In this document: piece after piece, positions 26,600-36,120 of the stretch
How the letters are laid out: each line of letters starts with the position of its first letter
Numbering within the stretch: position 1 is the first letter of the stretch
Source of the DNA: Conyzicola nivalis_A
GTDB lineage: Bacteria; Actinomycetota; Actinomycetes; Actinomycetales; Microbacteriaceae
DNA: 64,000 nt
Assembly (NCBI RefSeq): GCF_040548875.1
Contig: NZ_JBEPSJ010000001.1
Span: 62,001-126,000, forward strand
Direction of reading: 5' to 3'
The notes under the pieces: generated by a model
Told to the model about the DNA's origin: nothing
Databases searched by the model: none
The model's input: only the letters and a program-made list of their open reading frames with translations
Position numbers and translations under genes: made by a program

Positions 26600-27911
26600 G
26601 GGCTGTCCTCCTCCCCTTCACAGGGATGCTCGCGGTGGTCACGGGTACGGGGACGGGCCCCGAATGGTCGTCGTCTGCGGAGTCGGTACTTCGCCAGTCT
26701 TCCGGCAGCAGATAGTCGAGGACATCGTCAATGGTCACCACCCCGACCAGTCGGTGGTTCTCGTCGACGACGGGAACCGAGACGAGGTTGTAGCTCGCGA
26801 GGATGCGGGAGACCTCGGCGGCGCTCGCCGTGGCGAGCACGGGCTCGAGGGTCTGGTCGAGCAGCGTGCCGAGACGCTCGTTCGGCGGGTAGCGCAGCAT
26901 CCGCTGGAAGTGCACCATGCCGAGGAACCGCCCGGTGGGCGACTCGTACGGCGGCAGGGTGACGCAGATCGCGGCGCCGAGGGCCGGAGCGAGCTCGTGG
27001 CGCCGGATGAGGGCGAGCCCCTCGGCGACCGTGGCGTCTGCGGAGACGATGATCGGCTCGGTGGTCATCAGGCCGCCCGCGGTGTCGGGGGCGTAGGCGA
27101 GCAGGAAGCGCACGTCCTGGGCCTCTTCGGGCTCCATCAGGTCGAGCAGGGCCTCGCCGCGCTCGTCGCTGAGGTGGGCGATGAGGTCGGCCGCGTCATC
27201 CGGCTGCATCTGGTCCAGCACGTCGGCGGCCCGGTCGTCGTCGAGCTGGTTGAGGATGTCGACCTGCTCGCTCTCCGGCATCTCTTCCAGCACGTCGGCG
27301 AGGCGGTCGTCGCTGAGCTCCTCGGCCACCTCGAACATGCGCTGCTCGGTGAGGTCGAGCATCGCGTTCGCGAGGTCGGCGGGCAGCAGGTCGGCGTAGC
27401 TGGCGACCAGCTGGGTCGCCGACTGGGCCTCGCCGGTCGTGGTCTTCTCGCGGATCTCCTTCCAGCGCACGAACACGGTCGCGCCCTTGCCGAACGGAGA
27501 GGCGGACGCCTTGGGGCGGCGGCAGAAGAGCTGGGAGATCTCCCACTCGCCGAGGCCGACCTCCTCGATGGCGACGTCTTCGATGGTCGCCTCGCCCGAC
27601 CCGTCGGCGAGGGTGACCTTGCGGCCGAGCAGCTCGGCCATGACCCGGATCTCGCCGCCGCGCTGCTCGAAGCGGCGCAGATTGATGAGCCCTGTCGTGA
27701 TGATCTGGCCCGACCCGATGCTGGTGACCCGGCCGATCGAGAGGAATACCTGACGCTTGCCCGGAACCTCGACGACGAAGCCGATCACCCGCGGAGACTG
27801 GGTGTTGCGGTACACGACGAGCACGTCGCGGACGCGGCCGACTTTGTCTCCGTTGGGGTCGAAAACGGAGCATCCCGTCAGGCGGGCAGCGAAAACTCTT
27901 GTGGCGCTCAC
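26586..27911 (-). CDS. MgtE-like protein with PRC-barrel and CBS domains, lacking the membrane channel
   Basis: A 441-residue soluble protein. N-terminal residues 1-160 contain PRC-barrel-like repeats (VFDPNGDKVGRVRDVLVVY). An MgtE N-terminal superhelix follows (DDRAADVLDQMQPDDAADLI repeats), then a CBS pair (near VSADATVAEGLALIRRH and VDENHRLVGVVTIDDVL). The transmembrane Mg2+ channel of true MgtE is absent, so this is a sensor-like relative, not a transporter by itself. GTG start with TAGGGT six bases upstream. Confidence 0.88.
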   Translation of the reverse strand: MSATRVFAARLTGCSVFDPNGDKVGRVRDVLVVYRNTQSPRVIGFVVEVPGKRQVFLSIGRVTSIGSGQIITTGLINLRRFEQRGGEIRVMAELLGRKVTLADGSGEATIEDVAIEEVGLGEWEISQLFCRRPKASASPFGKGATVFVRWKEIREKTTTGEAQSATQLVASYADLLPADLANAMLDLTEQRMFEVAEELSDDRLADVLEEMPESEQVDILNQLDDDRAADVLDQMQPDDAADLIAHLSDERGEALLDLMEPEEAQDVRFLLAYAPDTAGGLMTTEPIIVSADATVAEGLALIRRHELAPALGAAICVTLPPYESPTGRFLGMVHFQRMLRYPPNERLGTLLDQTLEPVLATASAAEVSRILASYNLVSVPVVDENHRLVGVVTIDDVLDYLLPEDWRSTDSADDDHSGPVPVPVTTASIPVKGRRTAHGTH

Positions 27912-27917
27912 GGTAAA

Positions 27918-27941
27918 ACCCTACCGCCGCAATGGAAGAAT
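27918..27941. promoter_or_regulatory. Divergent leaderless promoters of the MgtE-like and stress protein genes
   Basis: Minus-strand TAGGGT (27918-27923) is six bases from the GTG at 27911. Plus-strand AAGAAT (27936-27941), a poorer -10, is six bases from the GTG at 27948. The gap is 36 bases. Confidence 0.45.
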
Positions 27942-27947
27942 GATCAT

Positions 27948-28445
27948 GTGAGCAATCAGAGCCCCTTCGGACGCAAACCGCAGTCCCAGCCGACCCTGCC
28001 CAAAGGCGACGTTCTCGGCACCTACGAGACCTACGTCGAGGCGCAGAGCGTCGTCGACCGCCTGTCGAAGGCCGAATTCGAGGTCAAGCAACTCGCCATC
28101 GTCGGCAACGACCTGAAGACGGTGGAGCGGGTGACCGGAAAGCTCACCTACGGCCGCACGGCGGCGACCGGTGCGGCGAGCGGCGCGTGGTTCGGGCTCT
28201 TCTTCGGAATCCTGCTCTTCCTGTTCTCCGCCACCCCGCAGATCGGGTTCGTCCTCGCCGCGGCCCTGATCGGCGCGGGATTCGGAATGCTCTTCGGCAT
28301 CGTCACCTACTCGTTGGGCCGCCGACGTCGCGACTTCACGTCGACGCACCAGGTGCTCGCCTCCAACTACCAGATCATCATCGACCCGCTGCTCACCGCC
28401 AAGGCGCAAGACGTCCTCGCCCAGCCCGACCGTCCCACGGCCTAG
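27948..28445 (+). CDS. General stress protein (YflT/17M-like domain) with membrane hairpin
   Basis: A 165-residue protein. Residues 20-65 resemble the general stress protein 17M/YflT fold (LGTYETYVEAQSVVDRLSK), followed by two hydrophobic glycine-rich helices (about 77-120) and a short cytosolic tail. This architecture is common in actinobacteria, with no known activity. Start is GTG at 27948. The next gene begins five bases after its stop. Confidence 0.8.
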   Translation: MSNQSPFGRKPQSQPTLPKGDVLGTYETYVEAQSVVDRLSKAEFEVKQLAIVGNDLKTVERVTGKLTYGRTAATGAASGAWFGLFFGILLFLFSATPQIGFVLAAALIGAGFGMLFGIVTYSLGRRRRDFTSTHQVLASNYQIIIDPLLTAKAQDVLAQPDRPTA

Positions 28446-28450
28446 CCCGC

Positions 28451-29014
28451 ATGGTCGACGCACGCATCCTGAACACCGCGGCGGCGCTCAATGCCGCCAT
28501 CGTCGAACTGGCGTCGAAGCAGCCCGTCTCGCGCATCACCGTGTCCGACGTCACCCGCGAGGCTGGCATCAATCGGGCGACCTTCTACGCCCACCATTCG
28601 TCGCCGTCCGCCCTGCTGGCGAGCGTCCTCACGAGCGACCTCGACGAGGTGCGCCGCGTGGACGCCGAGGAGCGGGCAGCGGGGGAGCGGGAACCGTCCC
28701 TCATCACGCGTGACGCCGTCGCCTCCACCGCGGCCCACATCGATCGGTTCCTGCCGGTGTACCGCCTGGCGCTGAGCGACCGCACCGACGGCACCACGCA
28801 GCACGTCCTGGCCTCGCACCTCGAGGTGTCGTGCCTGCAGCACCTGCGCGACTCGGTGAGCCCCGACCGGGTGCCGGGCGATCCGGCCCTCGTCGCCGCA
28901 TTCGTCGCGAACGGGCTGGTCGGCGCGATCGCCCTCGCCGCGACGTCGGAGCTGTGGGACAAAGACCGCGTCGCCGACGTGCTGATGGCCATGATGCCGG
29001 CCTGGTGGGACTAG
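28451..29014 (+). CDS. TetR family transcriptional regulator
   Basis: A 187-residue repressor-type regulator. The helix-turn-helix is at residues 20-50 (RITVSDVTREAGINRATFYAHH), followed by an all-helical ligand domain. It is in tandem with the stress protein gene with a five-base gap and may regulate that operon. Its ligand is unknown. The end is four bases from the convergent exporter permease gene. Confidence 0.88.
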   Translation: MVDARILNTAAALNAAIVELASKQPVSRITVSDVTREAGINRATFYAHHSSPSALLASVLTSDLDEVRRVDAEERAAGEREPSLITRDAVASTAAHIDRFLPVYRLALSDRTDGTTQHVLASHLEVSCLQHLRDSVSPDRVPGDPALVAAFVANGLVGAIALAATSELWDKDRVADVLMAMMPAWWD

Positions 29015-29018
29015 GCGG

Positions 29019-29827
29019 CTAGCGTCTGCCCGCCCGGCGGCGGAACAGCCACCCGGTCCAGCCGACGGCGCCGACGAGGATGACCGCGCACCACGCGAGC
29101 GCCGCCCACACGGTCGGCCCGACGTCCGCGCCGAGCAGCAACGCCCGGATCGTCTCGATGATCGGGGTGAGCGGCTGGTATTCGGCGATCCACTGCAGCC
29201 AGGTCGGCAGGGTGTCGACGGGCACGAACGCGCTCGAGATGTACGGCAGGAAGAGCAGTACGAAGCCGTAGCCGTTCGCCGCCTCGGGGCTGGACGCCGC
29301 GAGGCCGATCGCCGCGAACAGGTACGTGATCGCGAGGATGTACAGCGCGACGAGCGCGAACATCGCCAGCCACTCGAGCGGCGAGGCTGTCGGACGGAAG
29401 CCCACGCCGACCGCCACCGAGACCACGATGGCTGTGGCGACGAGGTTGCGCGCGAGGCTCGCCACGACGTGCCCGGTGATCACTGCGGACGCGCGCAGCG
29501 GCATTGTCCGAAAGCGGTCGATGATGCCGGTGGTGATGTCGCTCGCGACGTCGACGGCGACGGATGCTGCGCCGAAACCCGCGCAGAGCAGGACGATGCC
29601 CGGCACGACGTAGTTCACGTAGTCGCCGCCGGGATCGATGGCGCCGCCGAAGACGAACGTGAACATCAGCATGAGGATCACGGGCAGCGCGATCGCCATG
29701 ATCAGCGCGTCGGGGGTGCGCACGGTGTGCAGGAGGCTGCGGTGCACGAACGTCGACTCCGCGACGAGGGGAGCGAGGCGGGGGAGCGGCACGTAGGCCG
29801 GTCGCTGGTCGGTGGTGGTCATGGTCG

Positions 29828-29831
<4 letters not shown>
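29019..29831 (-). CDS. ABC-2 type exporter permease (DrrB-like)
   Basis: A 270-residue membrane protein with six hydrophobic helices, belonging to the ABC-2/DrrB drug and lipid export family. The conserved region after helix 2-3 (NYVVPGIVLLCAGFG, DRFRTMPLRASAVITGH) is present. It pairs with the ATPase encoded just upstream (ATGA overlap). The start at 29831 (MTTMTTTDQRP) coincides with that overlap. Confidence 0.9.
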
Positions 29832-30730
<899 letters not shown>

Positions 30731-30757
30731 GGTCGTCCTTTCGATATTCGTGTTTAG

Positions 30758-30776
30758 GCCATAAACTGTTTATGGC
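30758..30776. promoter_or_regulatory. Perfect 19-base palindromic operator for the divergent TetR regulator
   Basis: GCCATAAA-CTG-TTTATGGC is a perfect inverted repeat with a three-base centre, between the exporter operon and its TetR-type gene. A related, imperfect copy (AACTGTGTATGAC on the minus strand, about 30795-30807) overlaps the exporter -10. Confidence 0.85.
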
Positions 30777-30794
30777 GCATAGTGAACTGCTTAA

Positions 30795-30824
30795 GTCATA
30801 CACAGTTAAGTCTCGCCGTGTCAA
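30795..30824 (-). promoter_or_regulatory. Sigma-70-type promoter of the exporter operon
   Basis: On the minus strand TTGACA (30819-30824) and TATGAC (30795-30800) are separated by 18 bases. The palindromic operator lies just downstream, so a bound repressor would block transcription. Confidence 0.7.
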
Positions 30825-30845
30825 GCACGCCTACGATGGGACCCG

Positions 30846-31757
30846 ATGAACGACGTGACACCCGAACCCGAGCTGCCGCACGCGGTGGCACTCGCCTGGG
30901 GCGTGGCCGCCAACCCCCAGCGAGGTCCCAAGCGCGAGCTGAGCATCGAGCGCATCGTCGACACGGCGGTCGACATCGCCGACGCGGGAGGGCTCTCGGC
31001 CGTGTCGATGTCGAGCGTGGCGGCGGCCCTCGGATTCACGACCATGTCGCTCTACCGTTACGTGACGGCCAAAGACGACCTGGTCATGCTGATGCAGGAG
31101 CGGGGCATCGGGGTTCCGCCGGAGACCATCGCCGAGGCGTCCGGATGGCGCGCCGGACTCTCGCTATGGGCGGCCGAGCAGACCGCCGTCTACGGGCGTC
31201 ACCCGTGGCTGCTCGACGTGCCGATCGCGGGCACGCCTGCTACCCCGAACAACCTGGCCTGGCTGGACGCGGCGCTGCAGACGCTCGCCGGCACACCCCT
31301 CGACCAGCACGAGCGGCTGTCGATCGTGCTCGCGGTGATGGCTCAGTCTCGCTGGGAGGGGCTGGTGTCGCGCAGCTACGAGGAGGCGGCACGACAGGCG
31401 GGAATCACGCCCGACGACATCGACGCGCGGGGCAGCGCCATGCTCGAGCAGCTCGTGACCGCCGAGGAGTTTCCCGCGGTCTACGAGGCGCTGCACGCGG
31501 GAGTGTTCGGGCCGGCCGGCCCCAGTCCATTCCCCTTCGGCCTCGCCCGTATCATCGACGGCGTCGAGGGCTACTTCGCGGGGCGCAAGGGCGCGCCGCC
31601 GGAGCCGGTCGACCCGCTGCTCGACCGTGCCGAGCGCGAGCCCAAGGTGCGTGAGGCGGCCAAGGCCAGACGCGAGGCGGAGAAGCAGTTGCGCGAGGCA
31701 CGCAAACGCGAGCGGCAGGCTCTCGCCGCCGCCCGCGACCGGTTGTCGAGAAAGTAG
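30846..31757 (+). CDS. TetR/AcrR family repressor with TetR_C_1 domain
   Basis: A 303-residue regulator, longer than most TetR proteins. An N-terminal arm precedes the helix-turn-helix (SAVSMSSVAAALGFTTMSLYRYVT), and the effector domain resembles the drug-sensing TetR_C_1 type. The C-terminal 50 residues are a charged, probably coiled-coil tail (REAEKQLREARKRERQALAAAR). Divergent from the DrrAB-like exporter across a gap with a perfect palindrome, so it most likely represses it. Confidence 0.9.
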   Translation: MNDVTPEPELPHAVALAWGVAANPQRGPKRELSIERIVDTAVDIADAGGLSAVSMSSVAAALGFTTMSLYRYVTAKDDLVMLMQERGIGVPPETIAEASGWRAGLSLWAAEQTAVYGRHPWLLDVPIAGTPATPNNLAWLDAALQTLAGTPLDQHERLSIVLAVMAQSRWEGLVSRSYEEAARQAGITPDDIDARGSAMLEQLVTAEEFPAVYEALHAGVFGPAGPSPFPFGLARIIDGVEGYFAGRKGAPPEPVDPLLDRAEREPKVREAAKARREAEKQLREARKRERQALAAARDRLSRK

Positions 31758-33233
31758 CTAGCGCGCCAGCCACGCCTCGACGTCGTCTGCCGTGCGCGGG
31801 ATGCCCACGGAGAGGTTCTCGGCGCCGGAGTCGGTGACGAGGATGTCGTCTTCGATGCGCACTCCGATGCCGCGATACTCCTCGGGCACGGTGAGGTCGT
31901 CGGGCTGGAAGTACAGGCCCGGCTCGATCGTGAAGACCATGCCGGCCTCCAGCACGCCGTCGAGGTAGAGGTCGCGGCGGGCCTGCGCGCAGTCGTGCAC
32001 GTCGAGGCCCAGGTGGTGGCTGGTGCCGTGCACCATGTAGCGGCGGTGGAACTGGTTGTCGGGCTCGAGCGACTCCTCGGCGCTCACCGGCAGCAGGCCC
32101 CATTCGGCGGTCTTGGCTGCGATGACCTTCATGGCCTCGGCGTGGATCTCGCGGAAGCGGATGCCGGGACGCACGATCGCGAACGCGGCGTCGGCCGCCT
32201 CGAGCACGGCGTCGTAGACCCGGCGCTGCACCTCGGTGTAGGTGCCGTTGATCGGCAGCGTGCGGGTGATGTCGGCCGTGTAGTAGCTCTCCAGCTCGAT
32301 GCCGGCGTCGAGCAGGATCACGTCGCCGGGAACGACGGGGCCGTCGTTGCGGGTCCAGTGCAGGATGCAGGCGTGGGGGCCGGATGCCGCGATCGTGTCA
32401 TAGCCCACCGTGTTGCCGTCGGCGCGGGCGCGACGGTTGAACGTGCCCTCGACCAGACGCTCGCCGCGCTCGTGCGCGACGATCTGGGGAAGGTCGGCGA
32501 TGACGTCGTCGAAGCCCTGCTTGGTCGCGTCGACCGCGAGCCGCATCTGGGCGATCTCGTAGGAGTCCTTGACGAGTCGCAGCTCGCTCAGGTCGCGGGC
32601 GAGCTCGGCGTCGCCGTCGTTCTCCACGCCGTCGGCGTCGGCGGCGAGGAGCCGGCGACCGTCGACCTGGTCGGTCACGTCGCGGTCGGCGCCGCGCACG
32701 AGGAGGGTGTCGGCGTCGATCTGGTCGAGCACGTCGGCGAAGCCGTCGAGGTTCGCGGTCGCCAGGCCGAGGTCGGCGGCCACGTGGGCGAGGGAGGGGC
32801 GCGGCCCGGTCCAGAATTCGCCGACGTCGGGATTCGCGTAGAACTCGTCGGAGTCGCGGCCCGCGGCCTCGCGGAAGTACAGGGTCGACTCGTGGCCGGT
32901 CGGGGTGGGCTCCATCACGAGCACGCTGTCCGACACGGCATCGGCGCCCCAGCCGGTGAGGTGCGCGAATGCCGTGTGCGCGCGGAACGGGTAGTCGGTG
33001 TCGTTCGAGCGCACCTTCGCGGCGCCGGCCGGAACGATGAGGCGCTTGCCCGGGTGTAGCGCCGAGATGCGGTCGCGGCGCGCGGCGGCGAACGGCGCCT
33101 GCTCGCGCGGGGCGGGGTCGGCCGTGGTTCGCTCGGCCCACCCGGAGGAGATGTAGTCCTTGAACGACGAGGAGACCGGGGTGGTGGAACGGTTGGAGGT
33201 GGCGCGCGGAGCGTCGGTCGTGTTGTCAGCCAT
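31758..33233 (-). CDS. pepP: Xaa-Pro aminopeptidase PepP (M24B)
   Basis: A 491-residue di-metal aminopeptidase that removes residues before proline. An AMP_N-type N-terminal domain is followed by the creatinase-fold catalytic domain. Metal ligands lie in ILLDAGIELESYYTADITRT, the His of MVHGTSHHLGLDVHD, the Glu of FTIEPGLYF and the Glu of RIEDDILV. The first 40 residues are an extra low-complexity Ser/Thr-rich leader. The stop abuts the TetR gene end. Confidence 0.93.
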   Translation of the reverse strand: MADNTTDAPRATSNRSTTPVSSSFKDYISSGWAERTTADPAPREQAPFAAARRDRISALHPGKRLIVPAGAAKVRSNDTDYPFRAHTAFAHLTGWGADAVSDSVLVMEPTPTGHESTLYFREAAGRDSDEFYANPDVGEFWTGPRPSLAHVAADLGLATANLDGFADVLDQIDADTLLVRGADRDVTDQVDGRRLLAADADGVENDGDAELARDLSELRLVKDSYEIAQMRLAVDATKQGFDDVIADLPQIVAHERGERLVEGTFNRRARADGNTVGYDTIAASGPHACILHWTRNDGPVVPGDVILLDAGIELESYYTADITRTLPINGTYTEVQRRVYDAVLEAADAAFAIVRPGIRFREIHAEAMKVIAAKTAEWGLLPVSAEESLEPDNQFHRRYMVHGTSHHLGLDVHDCAQARRDLYLDGVLEAGMVFTIEPGLYFQPDDLTVPEEYRGIGVRIEDDILVTDSGAENLSVGIPRTADDVEAWLAR

Positions 33234-33286
33234 GCCTCTATTGTGCCCCTACGCGGCTGGGCGTCGGTGCGGATGCGCCGGGGGCG

Positions 33287-33493
33287 TCAGCGCCGCCAGG
33301 TCTGGCGTCTGGCGCCGCGCGGGGTGCCCTGGTGCGCATCGTCCGGGAGGATCGTGAGGAAGGAGTCCGACGACTGACGGGTGCCGACGTGCGCGGTGGC
33401 CGCGACGGGCTGCCAGCTGTCGGCGGCGTCCGGAGTGTGGAGCGTGAGCGTCTCGATGTCGCGGGGTGCGGTGAGCTGCTCGGAGGCCGACAT
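33287..33493 (-). CDS. Hypothetical 68-residue protein upstream of pepP
   Basis: This frame starts with an ATG that has a strong GGAAGGA ribosome site at good spacing and ends 53 bases before pepP in the same direction. The product is polar (TAPRDIETLTLHTPDAADSW) and ends in a basic Arg-rich tail. No family, membrane segment or signal peptide is recognised. The ribosome site and operon-like placement are the main reasons to accept it. Confidence 0.5.
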   Translation of the reverse strand: MSASEQLTAPRDIETLTLHTPDAADSWQPVAATAHVGTRQSSDSFLTILPDDAHQGTPRGARRQTWRR

Positions 33494-33588
33494 GGGCCAC
33501 ATCCTTCCGGCCGCCCGCTGCTCGGATGGTCCTGATCCGATGCTCGCAGAGGCGGATCGGTGTTGTCCACGTCCCTTTCGGGGGTGCG

Positions 33589-34605
33589 CTAGCCGTCCGC
33601 GGGCGTATACGTGACCACGAGGGGGCGGTGGTCGCTGCCGGCCGTGTCGAGGTCCTGCACGACGCGCATGCCGGCCACCCGCCAGTTCTCGGTCGCCATG
33701 ACGTGGTCGATGGGGGAGCCGAGCAGCGCAGGCAGGGTCGTGGGCCACGTGCCGACGGCGCCGTTGCCGCTCGCCAGCCCGGCGTCGGCGCAGTCCCCGA
33801 GGTTCGTCGAGCCGGTGGATTGGAGACCGCTCATGTGGTCGAGTGTGGCGTTGAAATCGCCCGCCATGATCACGTTGTCGCCCGAGCACTGGTCGCCGAG
33901 CCAGGCGAGGTCGGCGCGCCAGTTCTCGAACTCCACCGGCAGTGGCGCGACGGCGTGCACGGCGATGATCACCGGACCGTCTCCGTCGTCGGGTCGCATC
34001 ACCAGGCTGGGCAGCACGGAGGTCGCGCCGACGGTCTCGTCGATCGTGTACTCGCCGAGGTCGGCGCTCCACAGCACGGAGGTGGATCGCGACTTCGAGA
34101 TCTGGTCGAACGCCGCGGTCTCCAGCCACATCGGCCGTCCGGCGTCCTTCATGATCGCGGCGACCTCGAAGGAGAACTCCTTCGTCGACTCGGGGAGGGT
34201 GAGCACGTCGGCGCCGGAGTCGAGGGCGAGCTTCGCCACCGCGGCGGCGCCCGGCTCGTCGCCGAGGGTGTTCCATGACAGAACGGTGAGCGAGGAGTCG
34301 TTCGGGGTCTCGAACGACGTGTCGCCGAAGCCGCGGGTGCCGAGCACGGCGGCGTTGACCAGGGCGAAGACGAGAAGCAGCAGGGCGAGGCTCGAGGCGA
34401 ACCGACGCACCGTGCGGCTCAGCAGGCCGAGCAGAGTCAGGATGACGATGAGTCCCACCGCGATGAGGGCGGCGCCCGCGCGGAACGAGATCACGTGCGC
34501 GATCCCGAAGGCGCGCTGCAGGCCGAACAGCTGCGGCCAGGCGAGGACGAGCAGCGTCGCCGCCACCGCTACGAGGACGACGGCGGCAAGGACTCGGCGA
34601 AACAT
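33589..34605 (-). CDS. Membrane-anchored endonuclease/exonuclease/phosphatase family protein
   Basis: A 338-residue protein. Three hydrophobic helices occupy the first 100 residues, and the extracytoplasmic C-terminal domain has the EEP fold: LSWNTLGDEPG, LPEST for the metal Glu, MAGDFNATLDH, and the closing GSDHRPLVV. Relatives cleave phosphodiesters or lipid phosphates. With the catalytic domain outside the membrane, a nucleotide-scavenging or lipid role is more likely than DNA repair. Confidence 0.88.
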   Translation of the reverse strand: MFRRVLAAVVLVAVAATLLVLAWPQLFGLQRAFGIAHVISFRAGAALIAVGLIVILTLLGLLSRTVRRFASSLALLLLVFALVNAAVLGTRGFGDTSFETPNDSSLTVLSWNTLGDEPGAAAVAKLALDSGADVLTLPESTKEFSFEVAAIMKDAGRPMWLETAAFDQISKSRSTSVLWSADLGEYTIDETVGATSVLPSLVMRPDDGDGPVIIAVHAVAPLPVEFENWRADLAWLGDQCSGDNVIMAGDFNATLDHMSGLQSTGSTNLGDCADAGLASGNGAVGTWPTTLPALLGSPIDHVMATENWRVAGMRVVQDLDTAGSDHRPLVVTYTPADG

Positions 34606-34613
34606 GGCCCCTC

Positions 34614-34670
34614 ACCATACCCGTTCGTGCTGGGCGGGCGTCGTCGGCGCGATCCCGGCCGCAATAGAGT
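34614..34670. promoter_or_regulatory. Divergent start-proximal promoters (EEP and PHP genes)
   Basis: Plus-strand TAGAGT (34665-34670) is six bases from the ATG at 34677. Minus-strand TATGGT (34614-34619) is eight bases from the ATG at 34605, where GAGGGG could also serve as a ribosome site. Confidence 0.4.
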
Positions 34671-34676
34671 TGAACA

Positions 34677-35522
34677 ATGACCGGACCGATCGACCTGCAC
34701 ACGCACAGCAGCGTGTCCGACGGCACGGAGACGCCCGCCGAGCTCGTCGAGGCCGCCATCGCCGCGGGACTCGGCGCTGTGGCGCTCACCGACCACGACT
34801 CGACCGCCGGCTGGGCAGAGGCCGAGGCCGCGGCATCCGGCTCCTCGCTCACCGTCATCCCCGGCATGGAGCTCAGCACCAATCACGGCCCGGCCAGCGT
34901 GCACGTTCTCGCCTACCTCTTCGACCCCACCGACGCCGCGGTGCTGCGCGAGACGGCGCTCATTCGCGACGGACGGATGCACCGTGCCGAACGCATCGTC
35001 GAGCGCATCGCCGCCGACTACGACCTGACCTGGGACGACGTGCTGGCGCAGTCGATCGAGGGCGGCACCATCGGACGTCCGCACATCGCCGACGCGCTCG
35101 TGGCGCGCGGCCACGTCGTCGACCGCAGCGCGGCGTTCACGAGCATCCTGCACTGGCGCAGCGGCTACTACGAGAAGTACTACGCGCCCTCCCCGCTCGA
35201 CGGGGTGAAGCTCATCGTCGCCGCGGGAGGCGCGCCCGTGCTCGCGCATCCCGGCACCCGCGGCCGCGAATGGGTCATCGACGAGAAGCACATGCGCACA
35301 CTCAAGGAGGCCGGGCTGTTCGGCGTCGAGATCTTCCACCGCGACAACACCGAGAGCGGTCGCGCGAGGCTGTTCGAGCTCGCGGAGATGTTCGACCTCG
35401 CGGTCACCGGGTCGAGCGACTACCACGGCGAGGGCAAGCCCAACCGGCTCGCCGAGAACTCGACGTCGCCCGAGGTGCTCGACCGGCTCATTGCCGCGAC
35501 GTCGGGCGCGCGCCCTTTCTAG
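34677..35522 (+). CDS. PHP domain phosphoesterase
   Basis: A 281-residue metal-dependent hydrolase of the polymerase and histidinol phosphatase type. Metal motifs are DLHTHSSVSDG near the N-terminus, ALTDHDST, the Glu in PGMELST and the C-terminal GSSDYHGEGK. Related stand-alone PHP proteins hydrolyse nucleoside 3',5'-bisphosphates or short oligonucleotides. The exact substrate here is not evident. Confidence 0.9.
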   Translation: MTGPIDLHTHSSVSDGTETPAELVEAAIAAGLGAVALTDHDSTAGWAEAEAAASGSSLTVIPGMELSTNHGPASVHVLAYLFDPTDAAVLRETALIRDGRMHRAERIVERIAADYDLTWDDVLAQSIEGGTIGRPHIADALVARGHVVDRSAAFTSILHWRSGYYEKYYAPSPLDGVKLIVAAGGAPVLAHPGTRGREWVIDEKHMRTLKEAGLFGVEIFHRDNTESGRARLFELAEMFDLAVTGSSDYHGEGKPNRLAENSTSPEVLDRLIAATSGARPF

Positions 35523-36001
35523 CCGCCCACCGGCGAGTCGAGCGGGGCGTCCGTCGCTGATCGCACCGCGTCGAAACGGGCACCGTGCGGGTTGGACGGC
35601 CGGGCGGCGATGGCTGCGAGCAACAGGCTGCCGAGGTACGGCACGAGATTGAGCAGATACAGGAGGCCGGAAAGGTTCGCGTCGTGCAGTCGACGCACGG
35701 TGAGTGCCATGTGCGGCACGATGATCGCGAGTCCGAAGAGCACCGCGATCCCCATTGCCACCGCGAAGAGCGGACTCGATGCGTCGATCGTGACGCCCGC
35801 GGACACGGCGATCACATTGAGGATGCTGAGCGGGATCGAGAAGGCGCCGAAGGCCAACACGACGCACCAGTACTCGGAGCGACTCGCACGCCCCGAGAAG
35901 GTGGAGTACTTCTGAAAGAACCTCTTGACGGCGGCCACCACTCCGATGCCGTAGTGGGGCTGGTCGAGAGGGGGCGCGGAGTCCACGCTGGCATCGGTCA
36001 T
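35519..36001 (-). CDS. DUF805 membrane protein
   Basis: A 160-residue inner-membrane protein with four hydrophobic helices and the family motif RASRSEYW near residue 40, followed by RRLHDANLSG. Function unknown. It overlaps the PHP gene end by four bases, tail to tail. A CAGTAT hexamer lies six bases before the ATG. Confidence 0.92.
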   Translation of the reverse strand: MTDASVDSAPPLDQPHYGIGVVAAVKRFFQKYSTFSGRASRSEYWCVVLAFGAFSIPLSILNVIAVSAGVTIDASSPLFAVAMGIAVLFGLAIIVPHMALTVRRLHDANLSGLLYLLNLVPYLGSLLLAAIAARPSNPHGARFDAVRSATDAPLDSPVGG

Positions 36002-36056
36002 GGTCAGATACTGGCGTGTATTTGAGGTCTTGTCGAGTGTGGGGTGGTGCGGGCAC

Positions 36057-36091
36057 GAAAAACGGGGCCGGCCCTGGCGGGCCGACCCCGT
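36057..36091 (-). terminator. Intrinsic terminator of the DEAD-box helicase gene
   Basis: ACGGGGCCGGCCC pairs with GGGCCGACCCCGT around a TGGC loop (13-base stem, one G-T pair). On the minus strand it is followed by five T residues, 30 bases after the helicase stop. Confidence 0.9.
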
Positions 36092-36120
36092 CTCATGAGT
36101 CGAGCGTGTCGAGCCGGCGG

